The notes under the pieces: generated by a model
Databases searched by the model: none
What the model saw: the letters and a program-made list of their open reading frames with translations, nothing else
What the model was told of the DNA's origin: nothing
In this document: one piece after another, positions 7,871 through 16,659 of the stretch
How positions within the stretch are numbered: the stretch's first letter is position 1
How the letters are laid out: each line of letters begins with the position of its first letter
Source of the DNA: JAGVPT01 sp963717445
GTDB taxonomy: Bacteria; Bacteroidota; Ignavibacteria; UBA10030; UBA8401
Length of the DNA: 64,000 nucleotides
Direction of reading: 5' to 3'
Assembly: GCA_963717445.1 (NCBI GenBank)
Contig: OY970334.1
Span: forward strand, 558,001-622,000
Program-made: the position numbers and the translations under genes

Positions 7871-9295
7871 TCAAAGTTCGCCAACGCTGAGCTCCTGAAG
7901 AGCCTTTCGCATGATTGTGAATCCCTCCTCCAACTCGCCGCGTTGGATCGTTAATGGCGGTCTGAAGCGAATGGAGCGATCACCGCAACCGATGATGATC
8001 AAGCCTTCCTCGTACGCCTTCTGGCGAAGCTGGTCGCGATTCTGAGCGGAATCGAGATCGATTGCGCACATCATTCCACGACCGCGGACATTGGAGACCA
8101 GCTCGGGAAATTCCGCCCCCATTGCAGTGAGTTCTTGAAGCATAAATTCTCCCTGAACCCGGGCATTCTCCACCAGGTGTTCTTCTTCAATGATCTCCAT
8201 AACCCTTGTGAACCGTACCATATCGACCAAGTTACCGCCGAACGTCGAATTGAGACGGCTCGACTTGTGAAAAACATTATCCAGCACATCGTCGATCCGC
8301 GTGCTGCTCATGAAACCGCAGACATGAGTTTTTTTCCCAAAAGCCATCAAATCCGGCTTCACAAAATATTCATGGGCCCACATTTTCCCGGTAAGGCCGA
8401 TTCCTGTTTGAACTTCATCGAAGATAAGAAGGATTTCGTTTTCATCGCAAATCTGGCGCAACCTAACTAAAAATTCTTTTCTGAAATGATTATCGCCCCC
8501 CTCAGCCTGAATCGGTTCGATGATGATCGCTGCGATGTCCTCGGGATTATTGATGATCGCTTCCTTTATTTGCCGTATCGCAGTTTCTTCATCATCCATA
8601 ACTTCTTTTAAATGAACGCCGTTGAGCGGAAATGTGATGGCAGGGTTCAATATTCTTGGCCACTTAAACTTGGGAAAATAATTTGTCTTTGCCGGGTCTG
8701 TGTTCGTAAGCGATAACGTATAGCCGCTCCTTCCGTGAAAAGCCCGGCGAAAATGAATGATCTGTCTTCCCCGCTCCTCCGTGTATCCCTTGGTAAAGTT
8801 TTTGCGGACTTTCCAATCGAATGCCGTCTTCAACGCATTCTCGACCGCAAGCGTACCGCCATCGACCAAAAATAAGTACGGCAAGTATTCCGGTTGAACG
8901 ATACGGGCAAACGTTTCGACGAACTCCGCCATTTCAACGCTGTAGACATCGGAATTAGAAGTTTTATTAACTGCAACGGCGGCTAGCCTCTCGAGAAATT
9001 CCCGTTCGACCATTTTCGGATGATTCATTCCAATCGCGGACGAAGCAAAAAAAGAAAAAAAGTCGAGGTACCGTTTGTTGAACCGCGAATCATAGATATA
9101 GCAGCCCTGACTCTTCTTTAAATCGACAACCAAGTCAAATCCATCAACAAGCATATGGCGGGCAAGTGTGAGATGCACGTCGGTCGGTGGGATTTTAATT
9201 GAAGTCTTCGTGGTGGGCTTACTCAGTATTTTCCTCTCGCCGCTATTGTCGCCGCTGTTCTTGGCGCCTACCGTTTTCACTGTTAATTCTGACAT
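7871..9295 (-). CDS. lat: L-lysine 6-transaminase (lysine epsilon-aminotransferase)
   Basis: A 474-residue class III PLP aminotransferase. It resembles the lysine epsilon-aminotransferases (Lat) of actinobacteria, which convert lysine and 2-oxoglutarate to alpha-aminoadipate semialdehyde (cyclising to piperideine-6-carboxylate) and glutamate. Visible family segments are FFASSAIGMNHP, LFLVDGGTLAVENALKTAFDW, FHGRSGYTLSLTNTDP, the Asp pair in LLIFDEVQTGIG, and the PLP lysine in MAFGKKTHVCGF. ATG 9295 has a strong GGAGGTG. The first 35 residues are polar and not shared with the family core. An aldehyde dehydrogenase gene of the type that would oxidise the product lies 300 bases upstream, so lysine catabolism is the likely role. 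nadE follows directly downstream. Confidence 0.88.
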   Translation of the reverse strand: MSELTVKTVGAKNSGDNSGERKILSKPTTKTSIKIPPTDVHLTLARHMLVDGFDLVVDLKKSQGCYIYDSRFNKRYLDFFSFFASSAIGMNHPKMVEREFLERLAAVAVNKTSNSDVYSVEMAEFVETFARIVQPEYLPYLFLVDGGTLAVENALKTAFDWKVRKNFTKGYTEERGRQIIHFRRAFHGRSGYTLSLTNTDPAKTNYFPKFKWPRILNPAITFPLNGVHLKEVMDDEETAIRQIKEAIINNPEDIAAIIIEPIQAEGGDNHFRKEFLVRLRQICDENEILLIFDEVQTGIGLTGKMWAHEYFVKPDLMAFGKKTHVCGFMSSTRIDDVLDNVFHKSSRLNSTFGGNLVDMVRFTRVMEIIEEEHLVENARVQGEFMLQELTAMGAEFPELVSNVRGRGMMCAIDLDSAQNRDQLRQKAYEEGLIIIGCGDRSIRFRPPLTIQRGELEEGFTIMRKALQELSVGEL

Positions 9296-9596
9296 GATAC
9301 ACCTCCAGACTTTTCTGTTCGATGAATGAGTGGTAGAATATCCTTCTCAGGTTCATCATGATTCAGAAAAACTCCTGATGCTCGTATAACGAAACAATAT
9401 AGAGGCGAACCATGCTTGTCATACTTGTTATTTGAATCATCAACTAAGATCACGACGTTGCACGAAGAAAACAGCTTTCGTGCAGATTGGTGCTTAACAA
9501 ATTCTTGACGAAATCAAGTACTAACTCTCGCAGACCCTTTCTTACTATTCGTGTTTTTTGTGTCCTTGGTGGATATCTTCCATTCTGTAACGCGAG
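9296..9596. other. Non-coding gap between the aldehyde dehydrogenase and lat genes
   Basis: 301 bases with no convincing gene. It should hold the lat promoter, but I found no -35/-10 pair with good spacing; TATATT at 9398-9403 (minus strand) has only a weak -35 partner. No terminator follows the aldehyde dehydrogenase. A stretch near 9549-9575 resembles the C/T-rich phrases found in dispersed repeats elsewhere in this window, but not closely enough to call a copy. Confidence 0.5.
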
Positions 9597-11084
9597 TTAG
9601 TAATTATCTATTTGGGCCCTCTGTAATGCACCGCTGTAATCGACATAAACTGCTTTCCATTCCGTAAAAAAATCGTACACCGTCCAGCCTCCCTCGCGAT
9701 GACCGTTTCCCGTTTGTTTGACTCCACCGAACGGCAGGTGCGCCTCAGCGCCGATTGTGGGGACATTGACGTACGTGATGCCGGCTTTGATGTCCCGCAC
9801 GGCGACGAATGCTCTGTTGACGTCGCGCGTATAGATCGACAATGAAAGACCATACACGGTGTTGTTGAGAATCGAAATACTTTCGTCCAGAGATTTTGTG
9901 CGGATGACCGACAATACTGGACCGAAAATCTCTTCCTTCGCAATCCGCATTTCCGGAGTTACATCAACAAAAATCGTCGGCTTGTAAAACCATCCTTTGT
10001 CAAGCACGCCTCCGGTCGCAAACGATCCGCCAGCAATAATCTTTGCCCCTTCCTTCTGTCCGACTTCAACAAAATAATGCACGGTCTCACGTTGCTTTTC
10101 ATTTATGCAAGGACCAACGTCTGTTGTTGGCAGCAGCCCATCACCAAGTTTTAACTTGTTCGTCCGATCAACAAGCATCGACATAAATTTTTCGTAAATT
10201 TTTTCGTGCAGAATAAGCCGGCTTGTCGCTGTACATCGCTGCCCCGTTGTTCCAAAAGCTCCCCATAGAACTCCATCTAGCGCAAGATTAAGGTCTGCAT
10301 CGTCCATCACGATTTGTGCATTTTTCCCTCCAAGCTCAAGCGAAACTCGTTTGAGTGTTTCACTCGAGTCTTTTTGTATCTGCTTACCGACAGACGTTGA
10401 GCCGGTAAAAGAGATCAAATCAATATCCGGATGAGAGGTAATAGCGCTGCCGACCTCACTTCCGGTACCATGAACAATATTCACAACACCATCCGGAATG
10501 CCCGCTTCCATCATGATCTCAACTAATGTTGTAGCAGTTTTCGGGGTGTCTGTCGCCGGTTTAAAAACCACAGTGTTACCGGAAAGAACTGCGGGAAAAA
10601 TTTTCCATGTCGGAATCGCCATCGGAAAATTCCAGGGTGTGATGATTCCCGCAACTCCTATCGGCACGCGAATCGCCATAGCAAATTTATTTGGAAGCTC
10701 CGATGGAACTGTGTGGCCAAACAACCTGCGTCCTTCCGACGAAGCGTAGTATGCTGTATCAATCCCTTCCTGAACATCGCCGCGCGTCTCCACAATAACT
10801 TTTCCCATTTCACGCGTCATCTCCCGCGCAATATCCTCCTTGCGGGCAACCATGAGGTCGCCAATCTTCCGCAAGATGTCGCCGCGCTTCGGCGCAGGAA
10901 CAAGGTGCCACGTTTCAAATGCCGAGCGGGCAGCTTTTACGGCTTCGTCGACATCTTCTCTGGCTGACTTCGGAAAAACACCGATCACTTCATCCCAATG
11001 CGCCGGATTGCGGTTCTCGAATGTCTTCCCGGACTTTGCATCGGCCCACTTCCCATTGATAAGGTTTTGAAATTTCTGAGGCAT
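9597..11084 (-). CDS. NAD(P)+-dependent aldehyde dehydrogenase (likely aminoadipate-semialdehyde dehydrogenase)
   Basis: A 495-residue cytoplasmic ALDH superfamily enzyme. The catalytic glutamate is in SLELGGKNAQIV and the nucleophilic cysteine in TTGQRCTATSR. The cofactor-binding FTGSTSVGKQI and oxyanion asparagine in TPWNFPMAIP are present. GQRCT is typical of the ALDH7/antiquitin-like branch that oxidises alpha-aminoadipate semialdehyde. Because the lysine 6-transaminase gene is the next gene downstream, this enzyme plausibly turns the transaminase product into alpha-aminoadipate. Other aldehydes cannot be excluded from sequence alone. GGAG precedes ATG 11084. It follows purB by 45 bases and is probably the last gene of the plsY-htrA-purB operon. 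Confidence 0.82.
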   Translation of the reverse strand: MPQKFQNLINGKWADAKSGKTFENRNPAHWDEVIGVFPKSAREDVDEAVKAARSAFETWHLVPAPKRGDILRKIGDLMVARKEDIAREMTREMGKVIVETRGDVQEGIDTAYYASSEGRRLFGHTVPSELPNKFAMAIRVPIGVAGIITPWNFPMAIPTWKIFPAVLSGNTVVFKPATDTPKTATTLVEIMMEAGIPDGVVNIVHGTGSEVGSAITSHPDIDLISFTGSTSVGKQIQKDSSETLKRVSLELGGKNAQIVMDDADLNLALDGVLWGAFGTTGQRCTATSRLILHEKIYEKFMSMLVDRTNKLKLGDGLLPTTDVGPCINEKQRETVHYFVEVGQKEGAKIIAGGSFATGGVLDKGWFYKPTIFVDVTPEMRIAKEEIFGPVLSVIRTKSLDESISILNNTVYGLSLSIYTRDVNRAFVAVRDIKAGITYVNVPTIGAEAHLPFGGVKQTGNGHREGGWTVYDFFTEWKAVYVDYSGALQRAQIDNY

Positions 11085-11129
11085 GATTACTCCACAACGT
11101 ATCCGCTGGCTCTCAAGCGCAGTGTTCCC

Positions 11130-12428
11130 TTATTTTCCCAAACCGACTCTTTCAAAAATATAGTCGACATGGCGAAGGCTTTTCGTAGGATCAAAAGCAT
11201 CGTCGAGCTCTTTGTGTGAGAGAACTGCAATTACTTCCGCATCCCCTTCTAACACTTCTTTAAAATTTCTTTTGGTCTGCCACACATCCATGGCCTTTTT
11301 TTGGACAATGCGGTAGGCATCTTCCCGTTTCATTCCTTTTGTCGTCAACGCAAGCATAACGGGCTGCGAAAATACCAGGCCATGAGTCAGTTCAATGTTC
11401 TTTCTCATGTTTTCCGGATAGACAAGAAGTTTATCAAGGACGTTTGTCGTCAACGCGATCATGTAATCGAGCAGGATACAGCTATCGGGAACGACAATTC
11501 GCTCGACGGATGAATGCGTGATATCCCGCTCGTGCCAAAGGGCAACATTTTCGAGCGAAGCCAGTGCATTTCCACGAAGAACCCGCGATAATCCGGCAAT
11601 ACGCTCGCAAGTAATCGGATTCCGTTTGTGCGGCATCGCTGAAGATCCTTTTTGCCCTTTTGAAAAATATTCTTCAGCTTCCAACACTTCAGTTTTTTGA
11701 AGGTGCCGGATTTCGGTGGCAAATTTTTCCAGCGAGCTGCCGATCACAGCGAGAGTCGTCATAAATTCCGCATGTCGGTCACGCTGGAGAATTTGCGTTG
11801 AAACCGGCGCCGGTGTCAATCCAAGTTTAGCACACACGTATTCTTCCACTTTTGGGCTAAGATGCTCGAACGTTCCAACTGCGCCGGAAATTTGGCCTAC
11901 CGAGATCGTTTCGATGGCGTGCCGCAAGCGCTCAATGTTCCGCCGCGTCTCGTCAAACCAGAGTGCCAATTTCAGTCCAAAGGTCGTCGGTTCAGCATGG
12001 ATGCCGTGCGACCGGCCGATCATCACTGTCATCTTAAATTCCTTCGCACGGCGGGCGAGAATTTCGCGCAATTCTTCCAATCCCCTCAACAGCATTTCGC
12101 CCGATTGCTTCATCTGCACAGCCAGGGCAGTATCGAGGACATCCGACGATGTCATTCCAAGATGGATGTAGCGCGATTCCGGACCGACGTATTCGCCGAC
12201 GTTTGTTAAGAAAGCAATGACGTCATGCTTCACTTCCTGCTCGATCGCGTCGATTCGCTCTATGTCGAACTTCGCTTTTTCACGGATAGTCTTCGCCGCT
12301 TCCTTCGGGATTACCCCAAGCTCGGCCTGCGCTTCGCACGCAAGAATCTCTATTTGCAGCCAGATTGAAAATTTGTTCTGCTCATTCCATATTTTGCCCA
12401 TCGCCGGGCGAGTATATCGTGCTATCAC
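11130..12428 (-). CDS. purB: Adenylosuccinate lyase
   Basis: A 432-residue enzyme that acts twice in purine synthesis, releasing fumarate from SAICAR and from adenylosuccinate. The superfamily signature GSSAMPHKRNPI contains the catalytic serine loop. TSSDVLDTA and GRSHGIHAEPTTFG (catalytic His) are present, and the C-terminal domain is complete. The start is GTG 12428, giving MIARYTRPAMGKIW, the usual N terminus. It lies 15 bases after htrA in a minus-strand operon. Confidence 0.97.
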   Translation of the reverse strand: MIARYTRPAMGKIWNEQNKFSIWLQIEILACEAQAELGVIPKEAAKTIREKAKFDIERIDAIEQEVKHDVIAFLTNVGEYVGPESRYIHLGMTSSDVLDTALAVQMKQSGEMLLRGLEELREILARRAKEFKMTVMIGRSHGIHAEPTTFGLKLALWFDETRRNIERLRHAIETISVGQISGAVGTFEHLSPKVEEYVCAKLGLTPAPVSTQILQRDRHAEFMTTLAVIGSSLEKFATEIRHLQKTEVLEAEEYFSKGQKGSSAMPHKRNPITCERIAGLSRVLRGNALASLENVALWHERDITHSSVERIVVPDSCILLDYMIALTTNVLDKLLVYPENMRKNIELTHGLVFSQPVMLALTTKGMKREDAYRIVQKKAMDVWQTKRNFKEVLEGDAEVIAVLSHKELDDAFDPTKSLRHVDYIFERVGLGK

Positions 12429-12443
12429 GTTTTTATGTTAGAG

Positions 12444-13634
12444 TTAAGTTCGCTTTTCAAGTGTGAGATTAACATCGAATGTCCGCTTGTCGCGATAAAT
12501 TTTCAAATCGAGAACATCGCCTGCCTTCGCATCGTTAATGATTGCGATAATCGTTTCTTCGTTTTGAATTTTCTCTCCGTTGATTTCCAAAATGATGTCG
12601 CCGACCTTTAACGCTGCTTTCTCCGCAGGACTATTTTTTTTGATATCGCTGATGATAACTCCCTCGGCATCTTTTAGACCGAAGTACTTTGCAATGCGCT
12701 GGTCGACAATATTCACTTCCATTCCTGTCCAGAAATTACGGTCAACCTTCCCATTTTTTTGGAGTTCTTCGACAATCGACTTCACGCGGTTGATTGGAAT
12801 TGCAAATCCATAACCGATATATGCCTGGCTCACACCGGCGGTATAAATGAGGGTGTTGATACCGATGACTTCACCCGCGCTGTTGACAAGCGGTCCGCCG
12901 CTGTTGCCTGCATTAATCACTGCATCGGTCTGTATCAAGCCTCGATAGGAACGATTATCATCAACATTCAGGTTCATCCCTTTCGCGCTTACGACGCCGA
13001 CGGTAACAATCGGCTTATCGATATTTTCAAAAAGTCCGAACGGGTTGCCGAACGCAACCACCCATTCCCCGATGATGACATCGTCGGAGTTACCGAGTTT
13101 GACATACGGAATATTTTTCCCCTTTATCTTTATCAGGGCAACGTCCGAAATCATATCCGTGCCGACGAGCTCAGCCGGATATTTTTCTCCGTTTGTCATC
13201 GTCACGATGATTTCTTTTGCGTTTCCGGCTACATGGTCGTTCGTGAGAATGTATCCCTCGGGGGAGATGATAAAGCCGGACCCCAGCCCTTTGACCTCCT
13301 GCTTTAAATTTCTATTCCCGAAGAACTGCCGGAAGAACGGGTCATCACCAAAAAAATTTGAAAATGGGTCTTGGTATTCCCTCACCTCGGTTACGGTAAT
13401 GCCGACGATTGCCGGGCTCACGGTCTCTACCGTCGTCGTAATAGCATTCTTCCTCGAGTTCGAGATCCCATTGTCGGAGCTTTTCTGATCATCCTGAGAA
13501 GTAAATATTGAGCTTTGCTGCTTTGAATCCGGGGTTGCCGCATTTTTGGTACCGCCGTTGGAAGCAAGGGAATAACCAAGTATTCCGCCTGCACAAATAC
13601 AAATGATAAATAACAGAAGCAGTTTTCGAGACAT
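12444..13634 (-). CDS. HtrA/DegP-type serine protease with one PDZ domain
   Basis: A 396-residue periplasmic quality-control protease, anchored by an N-terminal membrane segment (LLLLFIICICAGGILGYSLA, about residues 4-23). A serine/asparagine-rich linker follows, then a trypsin-like domain with catalytic triad His in LTNDHVAGNA, Asp in SDVALIKIK and Ser in NAGNSGGPLVN, and a single PDZ domain from about residue 300 (ADGVIISDIKKNSPAEKAAL). E. coli DegP and DegQ have two PDZ domains, so this is closer to DegS or the short HtrA form in architecture. Its ATG lies one base after the plsY stop, so translation is probably coupled. purB follows. Confidence 0.93.
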   Translation of the reverse strand: MSRKLLLLFIICICAGGILGYSLASNGGTKNAATPDSKQQSSIFTSQDDQKSSDNGISNSRKNAITTTVETVSPAIVGITVTEVREYQDPFSNFFGDDPFFRQFFGNRNLKQEVKGLGSGFIISPEGYILTNDHVAGNAKEIIVTMTNGEKYPAELVGTDMISDVALIKIKGKNIPYVKLGNSDDVIIGEWVVAFGNPFGLFENIDKPIVTVGVVSAKGMNLNVDDNRSYRGLIQTDAVINAGNSGGPLVNSAGEVIGINTLIYTAGVSQAYIGYGFAIPINRVKSIVEELQKNGKVDRNFWTGMEVNIVDQRIAKYFGLKDAEGVIISDIKKNSPAEKAALKVGDIILEINGEKIQNEETIIAIINDAKAGDVLDLKIYRDKRTFDVNLTLEKRT

Positions 13635-13635
13635 C

Positions 13636-14259
13636 TTATTTTCCGTTTGTTGTTCGTAATGAGATCAAAGCTCGGAGCGGTTCGATATGCCGGATGAACA
13701 AAACGACTGACATTACAGAATATATTAAAAGAATCTGAGCCGCTGAAAATGCCCCAATAGTGAATTTCATAATTACGCTTGCCGGCAAAATGAAACCCAG
13801 CAACGGCGAAGCAACGATGGCGACAATGTTTCCGACATGAACATTTTTCGATAACGAATATCCCACAGACCAACACACAAGCCACATTGCAACAAATATC
13901 CAGCTTACTATCAACATTGCGCCGGCTGCAACCGCAAGCCCGCGCCCCCCTTTAAACATCAGCCACACAGGAAAACAATGCCCTACGACAACACCCACGA
14001 GAGCCGTCGAAAGAGCCTCGAACGTTGATCCAAATAGAACAGACACGAGAATAATTGCGAGCGCACCTTTCAGCACATCGACAACAAGGACAATGAAACC
14101 TACCAATCGTTGACCCGTCACTTCATACGCATTCAGCGTCCCCACGTTGCCACTGCCTGCGGACCGGATATCGATGTGTGCTTTTCGTTTGACGACGATG
14201 TAGGCAGTAGGAAGGGAACCGACGAGATAACTAAAGACAAAAACTTCCAGGATCAGCAA
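13636..14259 (-). CDS. plsY: Acyl-phosphate:glycerol-3-phosphate acyltransferase PlsY
   Basis: A polytopic inner-membrane enzyme that starts phospholipid synthesis by acylating glycerol 3-phosphate from acyl phosphate. The PlsY loops are visible: VGSLPTAYIVV, the glycine-rich GSGNVGTLNAYEVTG and FPVWLMFKGGRGLAVAAG, separated by about five hydrophobic helices. The usual motifs are GSGNxGATN and FKGGKG, so this copy carries the substitutions GTLN and GGRG. The frame is open to ATG 14349, but a good promoter lies inside that extension (14302-14330). I therefore place the start at TTG 14259 (LLILEVFVF), giving 207 residues, the normal length. No Shine-Dalgarno is evident, so the start is tentative. 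It is coupled to htrA. Confidence 0.87.
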   Translation of the reverse strand: MLILEVFVFSYLVGSLPTAYIVVKRKAHIDIRSAGSGNVGTLNAYEVTGQRLVGFIVLVVDVLKGALAIILVSVLFGSTFEALSTALVGVVVGHCFPVWLMFKGGRGLAVAAGAMLIVSWIFVAMWLVCWSVGYSLSKNVHVGNIVAIVASPLLGFILPASVIMKFTIGAFSAAQILLIYSVMSVVLFIRHIEPLRALISLRTTNGK

Positions 14260-14301
14260 TACATTGTTATCGTAATGTGGTTGTGCGCCGTTTGCATGAG
14301 C

Positions 14302-14330
14302 AAAGTAGCAAAAAATCATCCGATAGTCAA
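14302..14330 (-). promoter_or_regulatory. Promoter of plsY-htrA-purB operon
   Basis: On the minus strand TTGACT (14325-14330), 17 bases, TACTTT (14302-14307). The predicted start near 14296 lies downstream of the ATG at 14349, which rules that ATG out for transcripts from this promoter. Confidence 0.7.
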
Positions 14331-14393
14331 GGTAAGCAATAGAGCACATCCCGTATAACTTAAAGTAAATACAATAGTTGTGGCTGCCGTTCC

Positions 14394-14422
14394 TTGATTC
14401 TTCTTCCCGAAACGAGTATATT
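14394..14422 (+). promoter_or_regulatory. Promoter of larB
   Basis: TTGATT (14394-14399), 17 bases, TATATT (14417-14422). The start is predicted near 14429, leaving a very short leader before ATG 14446. It is back to back with the plsY promoter. Confidence 0.72.
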
Positions 14423-14445
14423 CACAAAGAAAAAATGCTTGTTCA

Positions 14446-15195
14446 ATGGATCAATCCTTCCTCAAGAAACTTTTAGCTGACCTCAAGCGAGGGAGAATTT
14501 CGGAAGAGAAGGCGCTCTCCTCAATCCAAAATTTTTCTTACGAATCGCTCGGCTTTGCAACGATTGACCATCATCGTCAATTGCGTCAAGGATTTCCGGA
14601 AGTCATTTTGTGCGAAGGAAAATCTCCGCAGCAAGTTGCGGTCATTGCAAAGAAGATTGCTCGGAGAGGCAGCACGCTGCTGGCAACCAGAGCGACAAAA
14701 AAAGATTTTACGGCTGTCCGAAAAGTAGTGAAGGGCGCTCATTACAATTCGGATGCACGCTCCATCACAGCAAATGAGCCCGGGGCGGCCACATCAACAA
14801 AGAAAATGATCCTTGTGGTCACAGCAGGAACTTCGGACATTCCTGTTGCCGAAGAAGCTGTTGTTACGGCGAAAATGATGCGGCAAAGGGTTGAAACAAT
14901 GTACGATGTAGGGGTTGCAGGAATTCATCGATTGTTGAATCAAAGCGACAAGCTTCATAAGGCAAGCGTGATCATTGTTGTCGCCGGAATGGATGGCGCC
15001 CTCGCGAGCGTCGTTGGCGGTCTCGTGCGCGTTCCCGTTATCGCCGTTCCTACATCAACAGGCTATGGCGCATCATTCGGAGGAATTGCCCCGCTCCTGA
15101 CAATGTTGAATTCATGCGCTGCAGGAGTCACTGTGGTGAACATCGATAACGGATTTGGAGCTGCGTATGCTGCCAGCCTTATAACGAGGGCATAG
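14446..15195 (+). CDS. larB: Nickel-pincer cofactor biosynthesis protein LarB
   Basis: A 249-residue protein related to AIR carboxylase (PurE). LarB carboxylates and hydrolyses nicotinate adenine dinucleotide as the first step towards the nickel-pincer nucleotide of lactate racemase. PurE-like segments are clear in the C-terminal half: VTAGTSDIPVAEEAV, YDVGVAGIHRLL, VVAGMDGALASVVGGLV and PTSTGYGASFGGIAPLL. The N-terminal YESLGFATIDHHRQLRQGFPEVI matches the family. LarC and LarE are not in the window, so the cofactor pathway, if complete, is encoded elsewhere. The next gene is a cystathionine beta-synthase, 52 bases downstream. There is no Shine-Dalgarno before ATG 14446 and the leader is short. 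Confidence 0.92.
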   Translation: MDQSFLKKLLADLKRGRISEEKALSSIQNFSYESLGFATIDHHRQLRQGFPEVILCEGKSPQQVAVIAKKIARRGSTLLATRATKKDFTAVRKVVKGAHYNSDARSITANEPGAATSTKKMILVVTAGTSDIPVAEEAVVTAKMMRQRVETMYDVGVAGIHRLLNQSDKLHKASVIIVVAGMDGALASVVGGLVRVPVIAVPTSTGYGASFGGIAPLLTMLNSCAAGVTVVNIDNGFGAAYAASLITRA

Positions 15196-15247
15196 GCGGC
15201 CATTTCAGCAACGAAATGGTTCCGTTGTAAAAGGAAGGAAAGAATAC

Positions 15248-16636
15248 ATGCTCACTGATATCAAAAAAATACAATTCAAACAGAATATTTTGGAAACCAT
15301 CGGGAATACTCCACTCGTGAAGCTCAACAAAATAGCGAACGGGTATAAACCGCAAATTTTTGCCAAGGTGGAAATTTTCAATCCCGGCGGATCAGTGAAA
15401 GACAGGATTGGAGTAGATATTATTGAGGAAGCAGAACGGACCGGAAGACTGAAGCCCGGCGGAACAATCGTCGAATCGACCTCAGGCAACACGGGAATGG
15501 GACTTGCGATTGTGGCGGCGATCAAAGGTTACAAAACGGTGTTCACAATGCCCGACAAAATGAGCGGCGAAAAAATTCAGCTGCTCCGCGCATTTGGAGC
15601 GGAGGTTATTGTGACACCAACTGCAGTTCCGCACGATTCTCCCGAAAGCTACACAGAGGTTGCCAAACGTATCGTCCGCGAAACGCCGAACTCAATTCTC
15701 GCAGACCAGCACTTCAATCCGAAAAACGACAAGTCGCACTACCGCACTACAGGCCCGGAAATTTGGGAACAGACCGGCGGTCAACTCGACTACCTTGTGG
15801 CCGGCGTGGGTACGGGAGGAACAATCAGCGGTGCAGGAAAGTTTTTGAAGGAGAAGAATTCAAAGATCAACGTGGTCGGCATTGATCCGAAAGGATCAAT
15901 CCTTCGCGAGTTCTTCTATACCAAAAAATTCTCTCCGGTTTTCAGAACATATAAAGTGGAGGGCATCGGAGAGGATTATATTCCCGGTACGCTCCATTTC
16001 GAATACGTCGACGAGGTGATTGAAGTGACCGATAAAGAATCGTTCCTCGCGGCACGAAAGCTGACACGGGAAGAAGGCATCTTTGCCGGCGGTTCGAGCG
16101 GTGCTGCCGTCGCCGGAGCGTTCAAGCTTGCCGAACGCCTCTCGGAAAAAGACGTTGTCGTCGTGATATTACCGGACGGGGGATCCAAATACCTGAGCAA
16201 GATTTACAACGACAATTGGATGAAAGAGAACGGTTTCCTCGCCCCCGAACGCATCACGCTCCGGTACGTTCTCGAAGCAAAATCGGCCAAACTTCCACAA
16301 TTAATCACTGTCGAACCTTCCACGACAATTCGGTCCGCTCTCGATCTCATAACCGGAAAAAACATTTCGCAGTTGCCGGTCTTCGAAAATAAGAAGTGCA
16401 TCGGCAGCGTCTCCGAAGGAAATCTCCTTACTATCCTTCTGAAAGATTCATCCAAGTTTGATGCGCAAGTACGGACAGTAATGGAACCCCCGTTGCCCGA
16501 AGTCCACATGAATGAAGAAATCAGCCGGGCGGTGGAATATTTTGCAAAAAAAGAACCGGCAGTATTGGTAAGGAACGATTCAGACCTTATCGGCATCATT
16601 ACCCGGTTCGACGTCTTAGGATACCTTTCCCGCTAA
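15248..16636 (+). CDS. Cystathionine beta-synthase with C-terminal CBS pair
   Basis: A 462-residue fold-type II PLP enzyme. The catalytic lysine is in NPGGSVKDRIG, and the PLP-phosphate loop GVGTGGTISGAG and substrate loop ESTSGNTGMG are present. The first roughly 330 residues form the catalytic domain. Two CBS motifs follow (about 340-395 and 400-460), which in this family bind adenosyl ligands and regulate activity. There is no N-terminal haem-binding extension, unlike the mammalian enzyme. A cysteine synthase activity is possible, but the CBS pair and the downstream cystathionine lyase gene point to reverse transsulfuration from homocysteine. AAGGAAGG precedes ATG 15248. Confidence 0.9.
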   Translation: MLTDIKKIQFKQNILETIGNTPLVKLNKIANGYKPQIFAKVEIFNPGGSVKDRIGVDIIEEAERTGRLKPGGTIVESTSGNTGMGLAIVAAIKGYKTVFTMPDKMSGEKIQLLRAFGAEVIVTPTAVPHDSPESYTEVAKRIVRETPNSILADQHFNPKNDKSHYRTTGPEIWEQTGGQLDYLVAGVGTGGTISGAGKFLKEKNSKINVVGIDPKGSILREFFYTKKFSPVFRTYKVEGIGEDYIPGTLHFEYVDEVIEVTDKESFLAARKLTREEGIFAGGSSGAAVAGAFKLAERLSEKDVVVVILPDGGSKYLSKIYNDNWMKENGFLAPERITLRYVLEAKSAKLPQLITVEPSTTIRSALDLITGKNISQLPVFENKKCIGSVSEGNLLTILLKDSSKFDAQVRTVMEPPLPEVHMNEEISRAVEYFAKKEPAVLVRNDSDLIGIITRFDVLGYLSR

Positions 16637-16659
16637 ATAATGTTTGTAAACGGAGTACC

